Source of the DNA: a virus
IMG/VR virus record: IMGVR_UViG_3300025652_000119
Coordinates: 1-48,852 of that record
Direction: 5' to 3' (one strand)
DNA length: 48,852 bases
Each line of letters opens with the position of its first letter. Position 1 is the first letter of the stretch. The position numbers and the translations under genes were made by a program. Below the pieces are notes generated by a model. It was not told the DNA's origin. It saw only the letters and a list, made by a program, of their open reading frames with translations, and ran no database searches. Of the stretch, positions 44,043-48,852 are shown piece after piece.

Positions 44043-44382
44043 AGGTAAAATACCTCAAAAGCTAAAAGATATACCAAAGAAATTTCTACAGCCTTCTTAT
44101 ATGAAGCAGGTTAGAGATTATGAAACAGGTGGATGGAAGAAAGAAAGAGTAGAGAATATACATTGGACTAAAGCTCGTACTAAAATATCAAATAGTAAAA
44201 GAACAACTAGAAACACACCAAAGTTTGATACTAATCTAGATGTTACTATTGAACCACGTCAAGAGCGTGTAGATATTAAAGATATTGAGATGACAATTAG
44301 TTTGCCATCTAACATGACTGCAAAAGCTTTTATAGATTTTGTAGCTATGATAAAGAAATCAGGGGCTAAGTATAGCCTCTGA
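43966..44382 (+). CDS. Hypothetical protein, 138 residues
   Basis: The 138-residue protein is basic in its first half (KIQEQILKTFQEKKEHFKG, KLKDIPKKFLQPSYMKQ) and has a beta/helix C-terminal unit (VDIKDIEMTISLPSNMTAKA, FIDFVAMIKKSG). No family is known. It is the last gene before the 660-base non-coding region. The first predicted RNA helix starts four bases after its stop. Confidence 0.55.
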   Translation: MKKLTTPEKIQEQILKTFQEKKEHFKGKIPQKLKDIPKKFLQPSYMKQVRDYETGGWKKERVENIHWTKARTKISNSKRTTRNTPKFDTNLDVTIEPRQERVDIKDIEMTISLPSNMTAKAFIDFVAMIKKSGAKYSL

Positions 44383-44385
44383 TAG

Positions 44386-44585
44386 TGCCTGAGAAAGTGC
44401 GTAACATAGCACGTTGAGTAACTGACGAGTTGCTATTATGTAGTCCTGTTGCACGGCAGGCAAATATAACAAACAAGAAGTAACGGTGCGGCAAAAGGGG
44501 ATGTACCTTTCGTTCACGTTGAGGTTTTGCATGCTAGCTGCATATAATATTAAGCCCAAGAAGTGGGTCCCCTCCTTGTTTGTTT
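44386..44585 (+). ncRNA. Candidate structured non-coding RNA upstream of tRNA-like array
   Basis: No gene is seen between 44383 and 45041. Several helices can be drawn: TGCCTG (44386-44391) with CAGGCA (44457-44462) enclosing GTGC/GCAC (44397-44412), and GCAAAA (44491-44496) with TTTTGC (44525-44530). Together with the three tRNA-like elements it may form one RNA of about 600 bases. Large phage RNAs such as GOLLD and ROOL are known to lie by tRNA genes, but I cannot match either. Confidence 0.35.
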
Positions 44586-44587
44586 AC

Positions 44588-44662
44588 AAAGTACATGGTG
44601 CAAGAACATTTACTATAAAAACAATAGGTTCTTGGCAGGTTCGATTCCTGCATACTTTACCA
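44588..44662 (+). ncRNA. tRNA-like element 1
   Basis: AAAGTAC (44588-44594) pairs, except its last base, with ATACTTT (44652-44658), followed by ACCA. A perfect T arm lies at 44635-44651 (GCAGG-TTCGATT-CCTGC). Between them ATGGTG is followed by CAAGAAC, which pairs perfectly with GTTCTTG just before the T arm. This long stem replaces the D and anticodon arms. A cloverleaf of 75 bases can be forced, but it lacks U33 and a D-loop GG. Confidence 0.6.
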
Positions 44663-44718
44663 CTAGAAAGGTCGTGATATTCGACGTAATCCTAAGCAAG
44701 ATGACAAAAGGCTTAACT

Positions 44719-44772
44719 AAAGCATATGGTACTAGTGCACTAGTGTAGGTTCGATTCCTACATGCTTTACCA
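44719..44772 (+). ncRNA. tRNA-like element 2 (54 bases)
   Basis: AAAGCAT (44719-44725) pairs perfectly with ATGCTTT (44762-44768), then ACCA. The T arm GTAGG-TTCGATT-CCTAC is at 44745-44761. The entire interior is ATGGT plus the hairpin ACTAG-TGCA-CTAGT. At 54 bases it is too short for an anticodon arm, so it is a minimal acceptor plus T-arm mimic. Confidence 0.65.
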
Positions 44773-44900
44773 ATAGTAGTGAGTTTGTAGTACCTGAAAA
44801 AGCAATAACCGTTGAATACGTAATAGACACGGCCAAAGGCAGCTTGGAGGTAAACAACTTTGCAACAAACAATCAGCAATGAGAGTTGCTACTATATTAT

Positions 44901-44985
44901 AAAGCAAATGGTTAGAAGAATGAATAAATACTCACAGTAGTCCCTTTATATACTTTTGCAGGTTCGATTCCTGCGTGCTTTACTA
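44901..44985 (+). ncRNA. tRNA-like element 3
   Basis: AAAGCAA (44901-44907) pairs at six of seven positions with GTGCTTT (44975-44981), followed by ACTA instead of ACCA. The T arm is GCAGG-TTCGATT-CCTGC (44958-44974). ATGGTT follows the acceptor strand. The 46-base centre contains ATAAA/TTTAT and AGAAG/CTTTT pairings but no canonical anticodon stem with a seven-base loop. Confidence 0.55.
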
Positions 44986-45041
44986 TGCATAAGCATAAAC
45001 AACAACACAATTATTTATTAATCAGTTAAAAAAACAAAAAA

Positions 45042-45731
45042 ATGGCTGAAACAACTCAAACAACAACAGTAGCTCAAGAAGTTACAAATGCAACACCAGT
45101 AAAAATTCATGGTATTGTCCCAACAGTAAACCCAAATGTATTCCAACTAATTTTACGTTCGGAAAACGAAAAGCCTTCGGCAGCAGGTAGCGGACCAGAA
45201 GGATTCTCTATGTTTATGAGTACATACTCACAAAACAACGTAGAAAAAAGAGTTAAATATCATGCAGTAGATGCTAACTTCCTAGAAGGTTATAATCTTG
45301 CAGACGTAACTCGTGGAGCTGATGGTAAAGTACAATCTGTAGACTTAAACAATGTTGACCCTGTGTCAGGTGAAATGATTAGTGGTGCAATAGAATTAAG
45401 TAGTTTAAAAAGAGTTAAGGACATTAAAAATCCTTTAAATGGTAATTCTATTTTACCTGAAACATTACCTGAACACAAACTTGTTCTTACAGAGACTTTT
45501 GTACAAAAGTTTAACAAAGACAAGAATGATATGATTACTTGGAGTCAAAAGCCTAAGCAGAATCCTTCTACTAAGGAAACACTATGTAATCAAGGTAAAC
45601 CAATTTATAGAAATGTGGATCTTACATTTGACACGGAAAAGCAAGATGTATACATCAAACATGATGGTACAGAGCCTGCAAGTGTAAATGCAGATCCTTT
45701 TAGTACTACTTCAGATGGATTAATGGGGTAG
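45042..45731 (+). CDS. Replication-module protein, possible ssDNA-binding protein
   Basis: The 229-residue protein begins AETTQTTTVAQEVTNATPVK and has a beta-rich middle (HGIVPTVNPNVFQLILRSEN, VEKRVKYHAVDANF) and a flexible acidic C-terminus ending DPFSTTSDGLMG. It is followed by its own terminator and precedes the polymerase genes, where phage single-stranded DNA-binding proteins often lie. The OB fold is not proven from sequence. It starts 57 bases after the third tRNA-like element, behind an A-rich leader. Confidence 0.5.
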   Translation: MAETTQTTTVAQEVTNATPVKIHGIVPTVNPNVFQLILRSENEKPSAAGSGPEGFSMFMSTYSQNNVEKRVKYHAVDANFLEGYNLADVTRGADGKVQSVDLNNVDPVSGEMISGAIELSSLKRVKDIKNPLNGNSILPETLPEHKLVLTETFVQKFNKDKNDMITWSQKPKQNPSTKETLCNQGKPIYRNVDLTFDTEKQDVYIKHDGTEPASVNADPFSTTSDGLMG

Positions 45732-45742
45732 TTTGCAACGAT

Positions 45743-45770
45743 AGACGGAGAGAGTAATATCTCTCTGTCT
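45743..45770 (+). terminator. Intrinsic terminator after the 229-residue gene
   Basis: AGACGGAGAGA (45743-45753) pairs with TCTCTCTGTCT (45760-45770), 11 pairs including one G-U, with a six-base loop, followed by TTCTT. The G-U pair marks the plus strand as the transcript. Confidence 0.72.
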
Positions 45771-45787
45771 TTCTTAAACAATAAGTT

Positions 45788-45994
45788 ATGACAAAAAGAA
45801 CAGTAAATATTTCAATAGATGAGCTTACATCATTAAAAGCTCACACTGATGATGAAGGTAACATTGAAAACTTTGACAAGTTTATAGAATGCCAATCACA
45901 TTTTAGTGATGTTATATTATCAGATGCAGAAACAAGTAACATTAACAAATTTTATAACCAAACAGTAAATCAATCTAAACAAGAGAACTCATGA
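45788..45994 (+). CDS. Small acidic protein, 68 residues
   Basis: The 68-residue protein (RTVNISIDELTSLKAHTDDE, NFDKFIECQSHFSDV) is acidic and has no known family. It ends in an Asn/Gln/Ser tail. Its stop overlaps the ATG of the next gene (ATGA). It is the first of a tight run of genes leading to the polymerase. Confidence 0.5.
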   Translation: MTKRTVNISIDELTSLKAHTDDEGNIENFDKFIECQSHFSDVILSDAETSNINKFYNQTVNQSKQENS

Positions 45995-46251
45995 ACATTT
46001 TATTATTAAGTTTATTCATCCTCGCAGTAGCAACTATTATTAATATGGTTAGCTTAGGAAAATCAGTTAAAAGAACAAGATTGTTAGAACAAAATATTAC
46101 TAACTTACAATCTGCAGAGTTCTATTTTAAAACACGTTTAAGTAAATTAGAACAAGATGTACTTGATTGTACAACTATTGTTAATAAGCCTAAAGCTAAA
46201 CGTGGTAGACCTAGAAAATCTAAAGCTGTAGTACATGAGCTCGGAAACTAG
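45991..46251 (+). CDS. Membrane-anchored coiled-coil protein with AT-hook
   Basis: The 86-residue protein starts with a membrane segment (NILLLSLFILAVATIINMV), continues as a coiled coil (TRLLEQNITNLQSAEFYF, TRLSKLEQDVLDC) and ends with KPKAKRGRPRKSK, containing R71-G-R-P-R-K76, the classic AT-hook core that grips the minor groove of AT-rich DNA. It could tether phage DNA or the replisome to the inner membrane if the C-terminus faces the cytoplasm. It is upstream of the polymerase and overlaps both neighbours. Confidence 0.62.
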   Translation: MNILLLSLFILAVATIINMVSLGKSVKRTRLLEQNITNLQSAEFYFKTRLSKLEQDVLDCTTIVNKPKAKRGRPRKSKAVVHELGN

Positions 46252-46597
46252 AAAGGAGTTTATAATTCGTATGATTATGTTAATCAACGAGTTACCAGAA
46301 GAAAAGAAGCGCGATCAATTTGCGCTTCTAAACTTCTTGGAGTTCCAATTAAAATCTCGAGATCATTTGTTTGTTGAAGAATTTATCACTAATCTTACAG
46401 CTAAAATTAATCGTAACGAAGTATTTTATGGGCAAGCACACATTAAAAGAATTGTTCTTTCGGTCATCGAAAAGTTTGGAGCAGAGAGTGAATATAATTT
46501 CAAGGTTCCAGACTATTACGAAAAGCTCCTGCAACAAGATTTGGGCAGCGAGACAAATAGAGCTACTATTGAGAAAATTAAACAAGAAACTAAATGA
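46235..46597 (+). CDS. Hypothetical helical protein, 120 residues
   Basis: The 120-residue protein is helical and charged (EFIIRMIMLINELPEEKK, LLNFLEFQLKSRDHLFVEEF, QAHIKRIVLSVIEKFGAE). It overlaps the AT-hook gene by 17 bases and shares an ATGA overlap with the polymerase gene. Close coupling to the polymerase suggests a replisome accessory; no family was recognised. Confidence 0.5.
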   Translation: MSSETRKEFIIRMIMLINELPEEKKRDQFALLNFLEFQLKSRDHLFVEEFITNLTAKINRNEVFYGQAHIKRIVLSVIEKFGAESEYNFKVPDYYEKLLQQDLGSETNRATIEKIKQETK

Positions 46598-48474
46598 TAC
46601 AGTTCGTAGGAAATCCAAAACTCCTTGATTGCTGTGAAACCACTAACAACATTTGGCCTGTAGTAGAATATTGCAAAACTAAGAAAGTTATTGCAGTGGA
46701 TACAGAAACTACAGGCTTATCCCATACGTCAAGTGACATGATTATGTTACAAATAGGTGATAAAGATCGTCAGTTTGTAATAGACACAAGATATGTTGAC
46801 GTAAAGCCACTAAGAATAATATTAGAAGATAGTAATATATTAAAGATACTACACAATGTTAAGTTTGACTATAAGTTTCTTATGAAACATAATATTAGAC
46901 TTAATAATGTGTGGGATACTATGCTAACTTCACAAGTTATACATTGTGGTAAGGATATGAGACACAGTTTAAACTCTGTGCTTAGTAGAGAACTAGAGAT
47001 TGAGATGGACAAAACTGTTCGTCTTAATTTCCTACTAAAAGGTAGTGATGAATTTACAGAATCAGAGATAATATACGGTGCTAAAGATGTAGAACATCTT
47101 GTGCAACTATATGAAAAACAGCTTACTAAGGCTCAAAGTCTTGATGTATTACCAACAGTTCAACTAGAGAATAATGCAGCACTAGCGTACGCAGATATTG
47201 AGTACAATGGTATTGCACTAGATGTAAAAGGTTGGAATAAATTGACAGACAAAGCTACGCGTAAGGTTAAATCTATGGAACTTGTATTAGATGCATACAT
47301 AGAATCTAACGCAGCACTTAATAAGTTTGTAAGTTCTTATATCCAAGGAGACTTATTTATAAGCACTGAAGAAATAAGAAAGGTGAATGTTAAATGGAGC
47401 TCACCAAAGCAAGTACTAGATGTATTTAAAACATATGGACTTAAGGTAGAAGATGTAAACGGTAAGAACTTACACGTTTATAGTAAAGATCCTTTTGTCA
47501 AAACATATATTAAATACAAAGAACAAGCTAAACTATCTACAAGTTATGGAACTAAGTTCCTAGACAATGTAGATGATGACGGCAGAATTCGTACTAGCTT
47601 TAAACAAATACTAAATACAGGTAGAGTTGCATCAGGTAAGCCTAACATGCAACAGATACCTGCAGATAACGACTATCGTAACTGCTTTATAAGCGGATTA
47701 CCTGGTTGGGTGTTTGTATCAGGTGACTACAGCTCGCAAGAGTTGTGTATTATAGCCACAGGGAGTAAAGATCCCGTGTGGATTAAAGCACTAGAAGAAG
47801 GTAAAGACCTTCATAGTGTGTGCGCAGATTTAGTTTATGGTAGAGAGTGGTATGAAGCCGCTGAAGAAAACTGTGCTTATTTTGTAGGCGATGCCAAACA
47901 AAAATGTAATTGCAAAGAACATAAAAGACTGCGTACAAATGTAAAAAGTATAAACTTCGGTTTAGCCTATGGTATGGGGCCACACAAACTAGCTGACACA
48001 TTGCTTATCAGTATTAAAGAAGCAGAAAGATTAATTCAGAAATACTTTACAGCATTTCCTGCAATTAAAAACTTTCTAGAGTCTCTTGGTAATTATGGTA
48101 AGTGGAACGGATATATTAGAACATATGCACCGTACAGACGTATCAGATGGTTTGAAGAGTGGCAGGGTATAAATACAGACAAAGCTATGCTAGGTAAGAT
48201 AGAGCGTGCAAGCAAGAACACACCAATTCAAGGTAGTGGTGCTGACATGTGTAAATCTGCACTAGTTATTGTACGTAATTATATCCATGATAACAAATTA
48301 CCTGTTAAACTAGTGATGACAGTTCATGATCAAATTGACACTATAGTACACGAAAGTTATAAAGACGAGTGGTGTACTAAACTTCAAGAGCTTATGGAAC
48401 AATCAACACTAGATATTATACCATCAGGGCTACTAAAAGCAGAGACAGAAATATCAACAGTATGGAAAAAGTAA
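46594..48474 (+). CDS. Family A DNA polymerase with 3'-5' exonuclease
   Basis: The 626-residue protein has an exonuclease domain with DTETT (D36, E38), HNVKFDYKFL and YGAKDVEHL, and a polymerase domain with motif A DYSSQEL (D378), motif B KSINFGLAYG (451-460) and motif C VHDQID (H578-D579-Q580). It lacks the 5'-3' exonuclease domain of bacterial Pol I, as in T7-like and some crAss-like enzymes. Motif C normally ends in HDE; here Q replaces E. It should be the main replicative polymerase. It is preceded and followed by overlapping small genes. Confidence 0.92.
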   Translation: MIQFVGNPKLLDCCETTNNIWPVVEYCKTKKVIAVDTETTGLSHTSSDMIMLQIGDKDRQFVIDTRYVDVKPLRIILEDSNILKILHNVKFDYKFLMKHNIRLNNVWDTMLTSQVIHCGKDMRHSLNSVLSRELEIEMDKTVRLNFLLKGSDEFTESEIIYGAKDVEHLVQLYEKQLTKAQSLDVLPTVQLENNAALAYADIEYNGIALDVKGWNKLTDKATRKVKSMELVLDAYIESNAALNKFVSSYIQGDLFISTEEIRKVNVKWSSPKQVLDVFKTYGLKVEDVNGKNLHVYSKDPFVKTYIKYKEQAKLSTSYGTKFLDNVDDDGRIRTSFKQILNTGRVASGKPNMQQIPADNDYRNCFISGLPGWVFVSGDYSSQELCIIATGSKDPVWIKALEEGKDLHSVCADLVYGREWYEAAEENCAYFVGDAKQKCNCKEHKRLRTNVKSINFGLAYGMGPHKLADTLLISIKEAERLIQKYFTAFPAIKNFLESLGNYGKWNGYIRTYAPYRRIRWFEEWQGINTDKAMLGKIERASKNTPIQGSGADMCKSALVIVRNYIHDNKLPVKLVMTVHDQIDTIVHESYKDEWCTKLQELMEQSTLDIIPSGLLKAETEISTVWKK

Positions 48475-48749
48475 AAGACACAGCAGGAAATGAGTTAAAT
48501 CCAGGTGATCATGTTGTAGTACAAGGATGGAAAGGATTAGAGGTAGCTAAAATAAGAAGATTTACATCATCATGTATGTTATGTGATTACACATTTGTAA
48601 ATCATATTGGAGATCGAATACCAAGTAGGTTACAACCTTATTTACCTAATCATCCTAATACAGCAATTAATGACAAGTATCCTGATAGAATGATTAAAGT
48701 GCTTAAAATAACTCAACAGCAGTATGACAACTTCCAGCAGAACCTCTAG
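48462..48749 (+). CDS. Small protein of the replication module, 95 residues
   Basis: The 95-residue protein begins MEKVKDTAGNELNPGDHVVVQ and continues GWKGLEVAKIRRFTSSCMLCDY. It has the beta-barrel-like feel of KOW or SH3-type nucleic-acid-binding proteins. It overlaps the polymerase end by 13 bases and the helicase start by 26. A link to replication is based on position. Confidence 0.5.
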   Translation: MEKVKDTAGNELNPGDHVVVQGWKGLEVAKIRRFTSSCMLCDYTFVNHIGDRIPSRLQPYLPNHPNTAINDKYPDRMIKVLKITQQQYDNFQQNL

Positions 48750-48852
48750 GCAAATAGAGATAGTTCAAAAGTTTGCTGATAACAAAGGTAGAGGTACATT
48801 ACTAGCAGCTACAGGCTTTGGTAAGACTTACACAGCAATCATGGTTATACTA
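48724..48852 (+). CDS. SF2 helicase, N-terminus only (cut by window edge)
   Basis: The ATG at 48724 opens a frame of 43 residues before the edge: TSRQIEIVQKFADNKGRG, then LLAATGFGKTYTAIMVIL. ATGFGKT (29-35) is a Walker A motif preceded by a Q-containing N-terminal helix, as in SF2 helicases of the UvsW/ResIII type. It probably unwinds DNA in replication or recombination. The rest lies outside the window. Confidence 0.7.
   Translation, partial: MTTSSRTSRQIEIVQKFADNKGRGTLLAATGFGKTYTAIMVIL

Noticed and set aside
44422-44428. CTGACGA resembling a hammerhead ribozyme core
   Set aside because: No matching stem II followed by GAAA, nor a cleavage-site arrangement, was found around it.
44588-44662. 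Canonical tRNA gene
   Set aside because: A cloverleaf needs wobble D-stem pairs, has no D-loop GG and has A at position 33, and the strong CAAGAAC/GTTCTTG stem contradicts it. It is kept as tRNA-like only.
44486-44879. Short frames on both strands over the tRNA-like region
   Set aside because: They run through the T arms and acceptor stems, have no coupling to neighbours, and their products look random.
1-48852. CRISPR arrays, insertion sequences, integrase or attachment sites
   Set aside because: No regularly spaced direct repeats, transposase or recombinase motifs were seen. Nothing here supports a temperate life style.

Overview
The window is a fragment of the genome of a tailed double-stranded DNA phage, cut at both ends. 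It is AT-rich, has no Shine-Dalgarno sequences, and its start codons follow A-rich leaders. Two late promoters fit the Bacteroidetes form TTG-N19-TAnnTTTG. Several proteins carry sequence styles typical of marine Flavobacteriia: cysteine repeats of the form GCxD...NYN...DDGSC, a C-terminal tail like a type IX secretion sorting signal, and an M43-like protease motif. The large terminase, portal, major capsid protein, two ring or tail-stabilisation proteins and an IHF-like protein resemble, in sequence and order, those of crAss-like phages (Crassvirales) and related Bacteroidetes podoviruses. A marine flavobacterial host is therefore inferred.

Layout. From 42428 leftwards to the window edge, all genes are on the minus strand. 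First come small regulatory and nucleic-acid genes (40299-42428: MazG-like, PD-(D/E)XK nuclease, zinc ribbons, winged helix, HU-like) with a GroES-like co-chaperonin at 39792. Next is the packaging and head module (28684-39795: putative small terminase, large terminase, two decoration-like paralogues, portal, scaffold, capsid, connector proteins). A major structural gene with its own terminator follows (27376-28647). Then comes an 18-kb adsorption block (8442-27310), including a 1642-residue protein with a metzincin motif and a C-type-lectin-like domain, and a 2909-residue cysteine-rich fibre. An envelope and lysis cassette follows (3368-8439: two holin candidates, M15 endolysin, two membrane coiled-coil paralogues, a signal-peptide thioredoxin fold without cysteines, an outer-membrane beta-barrel candidate, a T9SS-like protein and a NUMOD-phosphoesterase fusion). 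Finally there are connector and tail-fibre genes (1-3367).

To the right of a divergent, structured intergenic region (42429-42875), genes are on the plus strand. They include a single gene between its own promoter and terminator (42876-43217), a set of small early-type genes (43401-44382), a 660-base non-coding stretch with three tRNA-like elements (44386-44985), and a replication module (45042-48852). That module holds a membrane AT-hook protein, a family A DNA polymerase and the start of an SF2 helicase.

The least explained parts are the tRNA-like array, the second structured intergenic region, and the group of exported host-like proteins inside the lysis cassette. Functional calls rest on reading motifs by eye; no database search, folding program or alignment was run.
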